A stretch of 64,000 nt of DNA from REEB76 sp963774895 (lineage in GTDB: Bacteria; Pseudomonadota; Gammaproteobacteria; Natronospirales; REEB76): the NCBI GenBank assembly GCA_963774895.1, contig CAVZGN010000001.1, positions 62,001 to 126,000 of the forward strand. Direction: 5' to 3'. Every line of letters starts with the position of its first letter. Position 1 is the stretch's first letter. Both the position numbers and the translations under genes were made by a program. The notes beneath the pieces were generated by a model. The model was not told where the DNA came from. It was given only the letters and a program-made list of their open reading frames with translations, and made no database searches. Of this stretch, positions 1-8,381 are shown piece by piece.

Positions 1-1
1 T

Positions 2-631
2 CCCAAGAACATCATCTGGGCGGTGGAGCACGGTCACCAGGCGGCGATCTCCATGCATAAATACTGCCAAGGCGAGGATCTGAACGTGCGCCTGCCATAC
101 GCCATGAATCTCGCCAGCACCAAGATGGGTATCCACGAGTGGAGTTACAGCAACAGTTTTGATTCATCCGTACGCAGGCTGATGCCGCATGTGAGCCTCA
201 AGGAACGCTTCAAGAAGATCAATATCGAAGTGGAACTGGGATTCGATGCCGAACATACCCAGGTCGAGGTCGAACGCTGTCTCAACTGCGACATCCAGAC
301 GGTTTTCTTCGCGCCGCTGTGCATCGAATGCGACGCCTGCATTGACATCTGTCCCACCGCCTGCCTCACCATCACTGCCAACGGTGAGGAAGATGATCTA
401 CGCTCACGCCTCAAGGCGCCGGCTGACAATCGCCAGCAGCCGTTGTTCGTGTCCGCGGCGCTCAAACAGACCGGCCGGGTGATGGTCAAGGATGAAGACC
501 AGTGCGTGCACTGCGGCCTGTGCGCCGAGCGCTGTCCCACGGCAGCCTGGGACATGCAGAAATCCACTCTTAAGATTCCGTATGCCGCTGACCAGACGCC
601 GCAACCGGCGCCGCAGCGGCGCAGTGCCTGA
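2..631 (+). CDS. FAD/NAD(P)-dependent oxidoreductase with C-terminal 2x[4Fe-4S] ferredoxin domain (5' end outside window)
   Basis: The frame is open from the first bases of the window, so the start and most of the flavoprotein lie upstream; 209 C-terminal residues are seen. The beginning (NIIWAVEHGHQAAISMHKY) resembles the last helix of glutamate-synthase small-subunit-type NAD(P)H/FAD domains. Two ferredoxin clusters follow: CIECDACIDICPTAC and CVHCGLCAERCP, each a classic [4Fe-4S] ligand set, plus an extra CLNC pair. The stop is 4 bases before the start of the 2-oxoacid oxidoreductase alpha gene, so the three genes form an operon. By inference it passes electrons between NAD(P)H and the ferredoxin used by that enzyme. 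The family is clear; the physiological direction is unknown. Confidence 0.85.
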   Translation, partial: PKNIIWAVEHGHQAAISMHKYCQGEDLNVRLPYAMNLASTKMGIHEWSYSNSFDSSVRRLMPHVSLKERFKKINIEVELGFDAEHTQVEVERCLNCDIQTVFFAPLCIECDACIDICPTACLTITANGEEDDLRSRLKAPADNRQQPLFVSAALKQTGRVMVKDEDQCVHCGLCAERCPTAAWDMQKSTLKIPYAADQTPQPAPQRRSA

Positions 632-635
632 ACCC

Positions 636-2441
636 ATGCAATCGCGCGTCAACGATTTCGTCATCAAGATCGCCAACGTCAACGGCACCGGCTCGGCCAG
701 CGCCAATGGCCTGTTGATGAAAGCCATCTTCCGCATGGGCATCCCGGTGGTTGGCAAGAATTTCTTTCCTTCCAACATCCAGGGCCTGCCCACCTGGTTC
801 GAAATTCGCGTGAGCCGCGAGGGCTATCTGGCGCGTTCCGGCCGGGTGGACGTCATGGTGGCCATGAACGCCCAGACCTACACCCAGGATCTGGCGGATG
901 TAAGTCCCGGCGGCTACCTGATCTACGATTCCACCTGGCCGCGGGACAAACAGCTCTCGCGCGACGACATCACCGTGGTCGGCATGCCGCTGGCGCAGCT
1001 GGTGAACACGCATTTCGAGAATCTGCGTGCCCGCATTCTAATGAAGAACGTGTGTTACGTCGGTGCGCTGGCGGCGCTGCTGGACCTCGACATGGCGGTC
1101 ATCCAAGAGTTGGTCAAGGAAACCTTCGGCGATAAGGAAAAGCTCATCGCCGGCAATCTCAAGGCCATCGAGCTCGGTTACAACTACGCCAAGGAACATT
1201 GCGAATGTCCCTTACCGCTCAGGCTCGAACCCATGCATGCCACCCAGGATCACATCATGGTGGATGGCAACACCATGGCAGGCTTGGGCTGCGTTTATGC
1301 CGGCGCCACCGTGGGCGCCTGGTATCCCATCACCCCATCCACCTCATTAATGGACGCCTTCAAGGATTTCTGCGAGCGCTACCGGATGGACAAGGCCACC
1401 GGTAAGCACCGTTACTGCATCATCCAGGCGGAAGACGAGCTGGCGGCTATCGGCATGGTTTTGGGCGCCGCCTGGAATGGCGCGCGTGCCTTTACGCCCA
1501 CCAGCGGTCCCGGCATCTCGCTGATGAACGAGTTCATCGGCTTCGCGTATTACGCCGAGATCCCGGCGGTGCTGTTCGACGTGCAGCGCGTGGGACCATC
1601 CACCGGCATGCCCACGCGCACCCAGCAGGGCGATCTTTTATTTTGTGCCTATGCCTCCCATGGGGACACGCGCCATGTGCTGCTGTTTCCCGCGGACCCG
1701 GCCGAATGTTTCCAGTTCGCGGTCACCGCCTTCGACCTGGCCGAGCGTCTGCAGACACCGGTATTCGTCATGAGCGACCTGGACATCGGCATGAACGACT
1801 GGATAGTGCCCAAAATCAAATGGAATCCGGACTACGTACCCGACCGCGGTAAGGTGTATACACGGGAACAGTTGCAGAGCATGCAGGTGTTCCGCCGTTA
1901 TATTGACAGCGACAGCGATGGCATCTGCTACCGTACCTATCCGGGCGTTAGCCCCAAGGGGGCGTATTTCACCCGCGGTTCCGGCCACAACCGCTATGGC
2001 GGCTACACCGAGGACGCGGCCGAATATCAGGATGTGCTCGACCGGTTGCGGTGCAAATTCGATACCGCCAAGCAACTGGTGCCGGCGCCGGTGATCCGCA
2101 GCAAGAAAGGCGTGAACACCGCGATCGTGTCGCTGGGCAGTTGCGACGGCGCGGTCCAGGAAGCGCTGGATGTGCTGGCGCGCGAAGGTACCGAGGTGAA
2201 TTACCTGCGGGTGCGCGCGTTTCCCTTCAGCAAGCCAGTGGAAGAATTCCTGGAGAACCATGCACACATCTTCGTGGTGGAGCAAAATCGGGATGCGCAG
2301 CTGAAATCGCTGTTGTTGCTGGAGACCAGCGTGGAGAAGCACAAACTCATCTCCATCCTGCATTATGGCGGCATGCCGATCGATGCGCATTGCATCGTCA
2401 GCGGCATCAACGCAGCGCTTGCCAAGGGGGCCGCGGCATGA
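636..2441 (+). CDS. 2-oxoacid:ferredoxin oxidoreductase, fused gamma-alpha subunit
   Basis: About 601 residues. The N-terminal third is the gamma-type domain (VNGTGSASANGLL near residue 10), followed by the pyrimidine-binding alpha domain (GATVGAWYPITPSTSLMDAF) and a transketolase-C-like end. This is the KorA/VorB-type layout of CoA- and TPP-dependent enzymes that decarboxylate 2-oxoacids (2-oxoglutarate, pyruvate or branched chain) and reduce ferredoxin. The reading frame is open further upstream, but the ATG at 636 follows the upstream stop directly and begins just before the conserved gamma domain, so it was chosen. It overlaps the beta gene by 4 bases (ATGA), a sign of translational coupling. 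Substrate is not decided by sequence. Confidence 0.9.
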   Translation: MQSRVNDFVIKIANVNGTGSASANGLLMKAIFRMGIPVVGKNFFPSNIQGLPTWFEIRVSREGYLARSGRVDVMVAMNAQTYTQDLADVSPGGYLIYDSTWPRDKQLSRDDITVVGMPLAQLVNTHFENLRARILMKNVCYVGALAALLDLDMAVIQELVKETFGDKEKLIAGNLKAIELGYNYAKEHCECPLPLRLEPMHATQDHIMVDGNTMAGLGCVYAGATVGAWYPITPSTSLMDAFKDFCERYRMDKATGKHRYCIIQAEDELAAIGMVLGAAWNGARAFTPTSGPGISLMNEFIGFAYYAEIPAVLFDVQRVGPSTGMPTRTQQGDLLFCAYASHGDTRHVLLFPADPAECFQFAVTAFDLAERLQTPVFVMSDLDIGMNDWIVPKIKWNPDYVPDRGKVYTREQLQSMQVFRRYIDSDSDGICYRTYPGVSPKGAYFTRGSGHNRYGGYTEDAAEYQDVLDRLRCKFDTAKQLVPAPVIRSKKGVNTAIVSLGSCDGAVQEALDVLAREGTEVNYLRVRAFPFSKPVEEFLENHAHIFVVEQNRDAQLKSLLLLETSVEKHKLISILHYGGMPIDAHCIVSGINAALAKGAAA

Positions 2442-3493
2442 GCTTCATGCAGAAACCCAAGGTCAGTCATTCGAAACTGCTGCGCAACGAGCTCGGGCTG
2501 ACGCTGCGCGATTATGAAGGCGGCATGTCGACCCTGTGCGCCGGCTGCGGCCACGATTCCATCACCGCAGCGGTCATCCAGGCCTTCTGGGAACTGAGCA
2601 TCGAACCCTACAGGGTCGCCAAGATGAGCGGCATCGGCTGCTCTTCCAAGACACCCGCCTATTTCCTGTCGCCGGCACATGGCATCAACGCCGTGCACGG
2701 CCGCATGCCGTCGATCGCCACCGGTGCCAACGCCGCCGATCGCAACCTTTACTATGTGGGTATTTCCGGCGACGGCGACTCCCTGTCCATCGGCCTCGGC
2801 CAGTTCATCCATGTGCTGCGCCGCAACCTCAACATGCTGTACATCATCGAAAACAACGGCGTGTACGGCCTCACCAAGGGCCAGTTCTCGGCCTCGGCGG
2901 ATGTGGGCAGCAAAGCCAAGAAGGGTGAGGTGAACGAGCAGCCGCCCATCGACCCGGTGATCGCGGCACTCACGCTCGGTGGCAGTTTCGTGGCGCGCAG
3001 TTTCTCCGGTGACAAACAGCAGCTGGTGCCGCTCATCAAGGCCGGTCTCATGCACAACGGCTTTGCCATGCTTGATGTGCTGTCGCCATGCGTGACCTTC
3101 AACGATCACGAGGATTCCACCAAGAGCTACGCCCACACCCGTCAGTTCTACCATCCGGCAGTGCACGCGGACTTCGTGCTGTCCAAGAAACCGATACGCG
3201 CGGCCTATGACGACGGCGAAGCCATGCCGGTGGAACTGCACGATGGCAGTAGCGTGGTGCTGCGCAAGGTTTCCAAGGACTACAACCCCACCAACCGCGC
3301 CCAGGCCTATAGCTATCTGCATGCACACCAGAAGCGCGGCGAGATCGTCACCGGTCTGTTATATATAGATGAGGATCAGCGCGAGATGCATGACATCAGC
3401 AATACTGTCAGCCAGGCGCTGCGGGATCTGCCGTATCAGGAACTATGCCCCGGCAGCGCTACCCTGGAAGAAATCCAGAAACTATACCGTTGA
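2438..3493 (+). CDS. 2-oxoacid:ferredoxin oxidoreductase, beta (TPP-binding) subunit
   Basis: 351 residues. It shows the family motifs LCAGCGHDSI and MSGIGCSSKTPAYF (cysteines that bind an Fe-S cluster) and the TPP-binding stretch starting GDGDSLSIGLGQFIHV and ending with IIENNGVYGLTKGQ. The start at 2438 overlaps the alpha stop. With its partner it forms the catalytic heterodimer; the length fits KorB-type subunits. The C-terminal 50 residues (from about YLHAHQKRGEI) are the usual tail of the family. A hairpin (CGCCGC/GCGGCG near 3506-3524) follows the stop but lacks a T run, so it is not called as a terminator. Confidence 0.9.
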   Translation: MSFMQKPKVSHSKLLRNELGLTLRDYEGGMSTLCAGCGHDSITAAVIQAFWELSIEPYRVAKMSGIGCSSKTPAYFLSPAHGINAVHGRMPSIATGANAADRNLYYVGISGDGDSLSIGLGQFIHVLRRNLNMLYIIENNGVYGLTKGQFSASADVGSKAKKGEVNEQPPIDPVIAALTLGGSFVARSFSGDKQQLVPLIKAGLMHNGFAMLDVLSPCVTFNDHEDSTKSYAHTRQFYHPAVHADFVLSKKPIRAAYDDGEAMPVELHDGSSVVLRKVSKDYNPTNRAQAYSYLHAHQKRGEIVTGLLYIDEDQREMHDISNTVSQALRDLPYQELCPGSATLEEIQKLYR

Positions 3494-3552
3494 AGAGCCT
3501 ACCGCCGCCCTAACTGCGGCGCTATCACCCATCAGAATTAGATGACGGTTAT

Positions 3553-3660
3553 TCAGTAACCGCGTGCCGCGCGTTTGGCGCGTTTCTCAGCGCGTTTTTC
3601 CTTCATAGTCTTGGCGGGTTTTTTCTTGGTCTCTTTTTTCCGTTCCATACCTTTGCTCAT
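3553..3660 (-). CDS. very small lysine/arginine-rich protein (35 aa)
   Basis: On the minus strand an ATG at 3660 opens 35 codons: MSKGMERKKETKKKPAK, then TMKEKRAEKRAKRAARGY, then TGA at 3555-3553. A good ribosome binding site (GGGAG) lies 7 bases upstream of the ATG. More than half of the residues are Lys or Arg, with no Cys or Trp. I recall short basic proteins of this look (start MSKG, inner PAKT-KEKRA) in many proteobacteria, always without a known role; this is memory, not a search. It could bind RNA, DNA or ribosomes. The RBS plus the clean ATG-to-stop frame make it more than a chance ORF. Confidence 0.6.
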   Translation of the reverse strand: MSKGMERKKETKKKPAKTMKEKRAEKRAKRAARGY

Positions 3661-3689
3661 GTTGTTAGCTCCCGTGGTAGAAGGTGATG

Positions 3690-3710
3690 GCAGACGCCTT
3701 GGGCGTCTGC
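3690..3710. repeat. perfect 9-bp inverted repeat (stem-loop)
   Basis: GCAGACGCC, three bases, then GGCGTCTGC. It lies upstream of the small basic protein gene on the minus strand and downstream of the 130-aa gene. There is no T run on either side, so it does not look like a standard terminator; it may be an operator, an mRNA structure, or a factor-independent stop of unusual form. Confidence 0.5.
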
Positions 3711-3792
3711 GCCGTTGTCCCATTCAAGCAGCATAAGTATGTATTTAGCACGCTACCGATTCCAGTCGTGCGTGACTGGCAGCGGACTGGAT

Positions 3793-4185
3793 TCAAGGGA
3801 TGCGGATCTTGCCGCCGCCGGGGATGGCGCCCGGCGCGCCGCCAGCGCTGCCCGGGAGCACGATCGAGGAGGCGGCTTCGCGGCGCAGTTCCTCCAGGCG
3901 TTTCATGGTCTGCTCAATCGCGGTACTGGCGCCGTCGCCGAATTTCTGTGCGGCTTCATGCAATGATTTGGCCTCGATCTCGAAGCTGATGGGCAGGGTG
4001 CCCATGGGCGTGAGGATCTGGGTCTGGCCTGTATACAGTACCGGCCGGGTCTGGTCCGGGCCGCCGTCGCGGGTCACCGGTGTCAGCCGCTGGATGGTGC
4101 CGACGCTGCGGTCGGTGAACACCTCTTCCTGATAGAGCTGTTCCGGATGCATCTGGATATCGAGGTTTTTGGGTTCGCTGGCCAT
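3793..4185 (-). CDS. conserved hypothetical cytoplasmic protein (130 aa)
   Basis: No signal peptide or membrane segment. The chain is charged, has the motifs YQEEVFTDRSVGTIQRL and RPVLYTGQTQILTP, a predicted helix near residues 85-110, and a Gly/Pro-rich end (GGAPGAIPGGGKIRIP). I recall similar 'cytoplasmic proteins' in other gammaproteobacteria with the same 'REE-FTD...IRRLTPVT' start and Gly-rich end, but no function is known to me. Transcribed alone or with the small basic protein gene downstream on the same strand. Confidence 0.7.
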   Translation of the reverse strand: MASEPKNLDIQMHPEQLYQEEVFTDRSVGTIQRLTPVTRDGGPDQTRPVLYTGQTQILTPMGTLPISFEIEAKSLHEAAQKFGDGASTAIEQTMKRLEELRREAASSIVLPGSAGGAPGAIPGGGKIRIP

Positions 4186-4320
4186 AGGGTTGTCCGATTG
4201 GATTCAACTGAGATGCCGGAGGCTAGGTTAGCAGAAATGCGGAATTTTCGGTCCTGACGTCATCCCGATGCCGGCCTGCCATTATGATAGGACCCTATAT
4301 CCAGTTTGGACGCACAGCGT

Positions 4321-5460
4321 ATGGGAAACCCCAAGAGTATCTGTGTCCTGGGCGCCGGCATGGTGGGCGGCGTGATCGCCCAGGACCTGGCACAGCAATA
4401 TGACGTCACCTCGGTGGATGTGAATGACGCAGCACTGGCGCGGTTGGCGAAGCATGGCATCAAGACCCGGCAGTTGGACATCGGCGATGCGCAGTCACTT
4501 GCGGCCTACGTGCAACCATTTGCGCTGGTGGTGTGCGCGGTGCCAGGGTTTATGGGTTATCACACCCTCAAGGTGCTGCTGGACGCGGGTAAACAGGTGG
4601 CGGATATCTCCTTCTTTCCGGAAGATGCCCTGGAACTGGATGCGCTTGCCAAACACAAAGGCGTGACTGCGCTGGTGGATATGGGTGTAGCCCCCGGCAT
4701 GGACAACCTGATCCTCGGCCATCACGATGCACATATGCAGGTGTCGCGTTTCGAATGTCTGGTCGGAGGCCTGCCACAGCACCCCAAGCCGCCGTTCTTC
4801 TATAAAGCCCCGTTTTCGCCCATCGATGTCATCGAGGAATATACCCGGCCGGCGCGCCTGCAGCGCGGTGGCAAGGTGGTGACCTTGCCGGCGCTCACCG
4901 AACGCGAGCTGCGGGAATTCGAGGGCGTCGGCACACTCGAGGCCTTCAACACCGATGGTTTGCGCTCGCTGCTCAAAACCATGGCGCATATCCCGGAGAT
5001 GTCCGAGAAGACTCTGCGTTACCCCGGTCACGTGGCACTCATCGAAGCGTTGCAACAGGCGGGATTCTTCTCGACGGGCGCGGTCGAGATCGAAGGCTCC
5101 CGCGTGCGGCCACTGGATGTGTCCGCGAAACTGCTGCTGGAGCAATGGAAGCTGCGGCCCGGTGAACCGGAACTGACGGTGATGCGCGTGACCGTGGAAG
5201 GCAGGCAGCAGGGCAAGCCCATGCGCCATGTATGGGATCTGTTGGACCGTTACGATCCGGAGACCGGCTTTTCCTCCATGGCGCGCACCACCGGCTTCAC
5301 CTGTGCGGCTGCCGCCAACCTGCTGCTGCAGGGCCGATATCACGAAACTGGAGTGCATCCACCGGAAGACGTGGGACGGCAGGATGACTGCTTCAACTAC
5401 ATCCGTGAATACCTGGGCGCGCGCCGCGTGTATTACCGACAACGTACTCAGGCAGCCTGA
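4321..5460 (+). CDS. saccharopine dehydrogenase-family protein
   Basis: 379 residues. The N-terminal Rossmann motif (SICVLGAGMVGGVIAQDLA) binds NAD(P), and the C-terminal saccharopine-dehydrogenase-type domain follows (VDMGVAPGMDNLILGHHD; YPGHVALIEALQQAGFF). Family members are reductases/dehydrogenases that act on amino-acid side chains (saccharopine, lysine-6-dehydrogenase, carboxynorspermidine); the substrate here is not clear. The ATG at 4321 was chosen; an in-frame TTG at 4306 is possible but adds only five residues before the Rossmann start. Stands alone between oppositely directed and unrelated genes. Confidence 0.85.
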   Translation: MGNPKSICVLGAGMVGGVIAQDLAQQYDVTSVDVNDAALARLAKHGIKTRQLDIGDAQSLAAYVQPFALVVCAVPGFMGYHTLKVLLDAGKQVADISFFPEDALELDALAKHKGVTALVDMGVAPGMDNLILGHHDAHMQVSRFECLVGGLPQHPKPPFFYKAPFSPIDVIEEYTRPARLQRGGKVVTLPALTERELREFEGVGTLEAFNTDGLRSLLKTMAHIPEMSEKTLRYPGHVALIEALQQAGFFSTGAVEIEGSRVRPLDVSAKLLLEQWKLRPGEPELTVMRVTVEGRQQGKPMRHVWDLLDRYDPETGFSSMARTTGFTCAAAANLLLQGRYHETGVHPPEDVGRQDDCFNYIREYLGARRVYYRQRTQAA

Positions 5461-5540
5461 GTCTGCATTCCGCTGAAGTTATACCGCGCGCATGGCCGGG
5501 AGTAGAATAGCCGCCTCTTTCAGGCCGCTGGTTCAAGACA

Positions 5541-5840
5541 ATGGATACTGAAAATTCGCTGTTCGATACGGCTGCACAGCAGGCCGTGGAGTTGGCCAAC
5601 CGATTCGCGGACGAGCATCCGGAGGCCGACATGTGGGACATCGCCGACGGCTTGCTGGCCGGAGCCATCCATTACTGGTTGTATTCACGCCAGCCCTGCG
5701 AAGATCCCATGTGCGAGGATTGCGCGCTGGTATCCACGGCGGAATTGCGCCAGACCGAACTCAGGAAACTCATCCAGCAGTTCTCGGAAGAAAGCGATTA
5801 CTACCACGCACCTACGGATACCAATGCCGCCTGGGCGTGA
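5541..5840 (+). CDS. hypothetical protein (99 aa), coupled to zinc-ribbon gene
   Basis: Small acidic protein without membrane segments. Its middle carries a cysteine group (PCEDPMCEDCALVST), which could bind a metal. A -10-like TAGAAT lies about 35 bases upstream. The stop TGA overlaps a GTG (5837) in the frame of the next gene, so the two are almost surely co-translated. I do not recognise a family. Confidence 0.65.
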   Translation: MDTENSLFDTAAQQAVELANRFADEHPEADMWDIADGLLAGAIHYWLYSRQPCEDPMCEDCALVSTAELRQTELRKLIQQFSEESDYYHAPTDTNAAWA

Positions 5841-5845
5841 GCCGC

Positions 5846-6151
5846 ATGGGCGAAGCCCTGGTCTGCTGGAAGTGCGGCGCCTCCCTCAAGGAGGTGCCCA
5901 TGCCCTTGTCACGGATCTCCGTATGCCTCAGCTGTCGGGCTGAACTGTATGTATGCCGCCTGTGCGTCTTCTTTGATACCCGCAAGGCTGAGAGTTGCAG
6001 CGAGCCACGCGCCGATCCGCCCAAGGACAAACAACGCGCCAATTTCTGCGAATTCTTCCAGCCGCGCAGCAACGCCTGGCAGGCGCCGGATCACAGCCTA
6101 GCCGACCAGGCCAGAGATGCGTTGCACAAGCTGTTCGGCGACAAAGGCTGA
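5846..6151 (+). CDS. zinc-ribbon-type small protein (101 aa)
   Basis: Three CxxC pairs (CWKC, CLSC, CRLC) and two further cysteines (ESC, NFC) within the first 70 residues show a treble-clef or double zinc-ribbon fold, probably structural zinc. The C-terminal part (from about residue 70) is helical. The start may be the ATG at 5846 or the GTG at 5837, which overlaps the upstream stop. The end faces trxC, 1 base apart and in opposite direction. Role unknown; adaptor or nucleic-acid binding are usual for such proteins. Confidence 0.7.
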   Translation: MGEALVCWKCGASLKEVPMPLSRISVCLSCRAELYVCRLCVFFDTRKAESCSEPRADPPKDKQRANFCEFFQPRSNAWQAPDHSLADQARDALHKLFGDKG

Positions 6152-6152
6152 T

Positions 6153-6593
6153 TTAGTAGCCGGCGAATTGCTTGGTCCATTGCATAAAGCTGGCCAGTGG
6201 CATGGCGCCTGATGTGCGTCCGGCTTCACGGCCGTTGCGGAAGGCGATGAGCGTGGGGATGCTGCGGATGTTGAGCCTGGCGGCGGTCTGCGGGTTGGCG
6301 TCGGTGTCGAGCTTTAGCAGGCGGAATTCCGGTTCCAGGGTTTTGGCGGCCTGCGCGATCACCGGCGCGAACATCTTGCAGGGTCCGCACCATTCTGCCC
6401 AGCAATCCACGATCACCGGCAGGTCCGTGTGCTGCAACAGCTCTTGGAAATTCTTGTCATGCACCGCACGTGGACTAGCGTTGAATAGCGGTGCATGACA
6501 TTGGCCGCACTTGGGAGCTTGGCTGAGTCGCGGAGGGGGTACGCGGTTTACCGCCATGCAATCCGGACAGGCGATGTGCAGTGCTTCAGCCAT
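6153..6593 (-). CDS. trxC: thioredoxin 2 (TrxC)
   Basis: 146 residues. Typical TrxC build: an N-terminal zinc-binding part with two CxxC pairs (CPDC near residue 10 and CGQC near 33), then a thioredoxin fold with the active site WCGPCK and the cis-Pro loop RSIPTL. It reduces disulfides and helps in oxidative stress. The start at 6593 gives the normal length; upstream in-frame codons do not match the family. greB lies upstream on the same strand, about 90 bases away. A second thioredoxin, trxA, is at 62758. Confidence 0.95.
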   Translation of the reverse strand: MAEALHIACPDCMAVNRVPPPRLSQAPKCGQCHAPLFNASPRAVHDKNFQELLQHTDLPVIVDCWAEWCGPCKMFAPVIAQAAKTLEPEFRLLKLDTDANPQTAARLNIRSIPTLIAFRNGREAGRTSGAMPLASFMQWTKQFAGY

Positions 6594-6680
6594 GACGATT
6601 TCTTGGTTGTGGGAGGGGTGTGTTGCTGAGGTGGGGGGCCGACGCGCAATTTTCAAGTTCTGGATGGATAGTGCACGCAA

Positions 6681-7190
6681 CTAGTTGCCGGTTTCCTCTG
6701 TGTAATCCACCCCGGTTATGAAAAAACGCACTTCACCTTCGGGCGTGAGCAGGCGCACTTCATCATCTGCGGCGCGTTTCAGCAGGGCGCAAGCCATGGG
6801 CGAATCGACGCTGATGTGGCCCTTGGCCGGATCCAGTTCGTCACTCCCGACGATGCGGTAGCGGAGTTCCTGGCCGCTTTCATCCTCGAGCGTTACCCAG
6901 GCACCGAAGAACACATGCTGCTGGTCCGGCGGTGGTTCGCTGATCACCCGCAGTTGCGGCATGCGTTTTTGCAGATAGCCGATGCGCTGGTCCGTCTCCC
7001 GCAGCTGTTTCTTGCGATAGATGTATTCCGCGTTCTCGGAACGGTCACCCTCGGCCGCGGCTGCCGACAATGCCTGCACCACTTCAGCGCGCAGCCGCCA
7101 GAGTTGCTTGAGTTCCTGCTCGAGACGCACATAGCCATCGCGGGTGATGTAGGGCGAGGATTTCGGCGGGGCGGGGCGCCAGCGGCTCAT
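6681..7190 (-). CDS. greB: transcription elongation factor GreB
   Basis: 169 residues. The N-terminal coiled coil includes the tip acidic residues (EGDRSENAEYIYRKKQLRE) that enter the RNA polymerase secondary channel, and the C-terminal domain has the Gre fold (YRIVGSDELDP; ISVDSPMACALL). GreB stimulates transcript cleavage in backtracked complexes. Length and sequence fit GreB better than GreA (start ITRDGYVRLEQELKQLW, motif YIYRKKQLRETDQRI). Confidence 0.93.
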   Translation of the reverse strand: MSRWRPAPPKSSPYITRDGYVRLEQELKQLWRLRAEVVQALSAAAAEGDRSENAEYIYRKKQLRETDQRIGYLQKRMPQLRVISEPPPDQQHVFFGAWVTLEDESGQELRYRIVGSDELDPAKGHISVDSPMACALLKRAADDEVRLLTPEGEVRFFITGVDYTEETGN

Positions 7191-7232
7191 GGCTATGTTA
7201 TTACCGGGTAGAGTGGAAAAGTATAGCGGCCA

Positions 7233-7844
7233 TCACCCCCGGCGCGGCATACTCAGCCAGAATGCAGATTGGGCCAGCCACAGCAGGATCAGTACGATGG
7301 TCAGTTTCTCCATGAAACCGCTTGCCGGTATATGCGCCAGTGCGTAGACCAGCAACACCAGGAATTCGAATACCGCCAGCTGCAGTGCGGGACGCAAGCG
7401 CTTGCGCCACACGGGATCCTGTCGGAAGCGCCACGATTGCACCAGCATGCCGCAACTGGTGGCGATGAAGGCCAACGCCGCCGCCAATATGTGGATAGCG
7501 CCGTGTAGGGTCAGGTGGTCATTGGTATCCGTGGGCGATACAGCCGTTACCACCACCCCGGCCGCGCCCAGCATGAACAACACCAGGGTCGCGGCACTGC
7601 GCGCCTGCGGAACACTCACGAGATAGCAGCCGACGGCCAGCAAAGCGATGGCGACAGCCAGAACATAGAAGGCCGTATGCAACCAGCCGTTGTAGGGGCC
7701 CAGCAGGTAGAAGCTCAGAGGCGTGCCAATGAAACTGTAATCCGGACGCAGGAACTGCAGGACCGCGGCCACCAGGAAATAGAACAGCACGCCCGCGAAA
7801 GCGAGCCCGCCGCACACTCGCACCAGCAGGTATTGATGCCGCAT
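7233..7844 (-). CDS. DUF998-family integral membrane protein
   Basis: 203 residues with six likely membrane helices. The features of the DUF998 family are visible: FLRPDYSFIGTPLS near residue 35 and a TD-rich loop (SPTDTNDHLTLHGAIHIL) between helices. Function unknown. It is divergent from the metallopeptidase-like gene at 7863, with 18 bases between the starts, so the two share a very tight promoter region. Confidence 0.75.
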   Translation of the reverse strand: MRHQYLLVRVCGGLAFAGVLFYFLVAAVLQFLRPDYSFIGTPLSFYLLGPYNGWLHTAFYVLAVAIALLAVGCYLVSVPQARSAATLVLFMLGAAGVVVTAVSPTDTNDHLTLHGAIHILAAALAFIATSCGMLVQSWRFRQDPVWRKRLRPALQLAVFEFLVLLVYALAHIPASGFMEKLTIVLILLWLAQSAFWLSMPRRG

Positions 7845-7862
7845 GCGTTTATCATAAGGGCC

Positions 7863-8381
7863 ATGGTCTTTAACTACTACCAGCGCCTGAGCGCCAAGAA
7901 CAAGCGCATCTATCTGGCCAGTGACCGAATCGAGGCCATCGTATTGCCGGAACCCAAGCCGCTGTGGCCGATGACGGCGCGACTGGCGGCGGCATTGAAA
8001 ACCGACAAGCGCGCGGTGGTGGAAGCCGTCTGTAGCCAGTTGGCGGTCGGCCTATTACAGCAACTCAAGACACCGCCGGTGAACATCAAGGTCATGGCCG
8101 CCAGGCCCGCGAATAATTACGGCGAATTGCATGGTTTCTATGAAGGCGTGGAAGGCCGGCTCAAGGTCGCCAAGATCACCTTGTGGATGCGCACGGCGCA
8201 ACGCAAGCAGGTGGTGGCTTACAGGAGTTTTCTACGCACCTTCCTGCACGAGCTGTGCCATCATCTGGATTATGAATACCTGAAGCTCGAGGATTCCTTG
8301 CATACTGAGGGGTTCTATAAGCGCGAGTCCTCGCTGTTTCACCAGCTGGTGACCGACGCGGTCCCGGACTTGCGCGATTAG
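7863..8381 (+). CDS. putative zinc metallopeptidase-like protein (HExxH)
   Basis: 172 residues. The motif FLHELCHHLDYEYL near residue 130 contains HELCH (HExxH) followed by HxxDYE, a pattern typical of zinc-dependent peptidase folds and of related phage/plasmid proteins. No signal peptide, so cytoplasmic. The start at 7863 lies after an AT-rich TTATCATAA stretch that may be its -10 region. The stop overlaps the end of polX by 4 bases. No substrate can be named. Confidence 0.6.
   Translation: MVFNYYQRLSAKNKRIYLASDRIEAIVLPEPKPLWPMTARLAAALKTDKRAVVEAVCSQLAVGLLQQLKTPPVNIKVMAARPANNYGELHGFYEGVEGRLKVAKITLWMRTAQRKQVVAYRSFLRTFLHELCHHLDYEYLKLEDSLHTEGFYKRESSLFHQLVTDAVPDLRD

Noticed and set aside
1638..3328. 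Long minus-strand ORFs opposite the 2-oxoacid oxidoreductase genes
   Set aside because: Antisense shadows with skewed composition; no ribosome binding sites or motifs.
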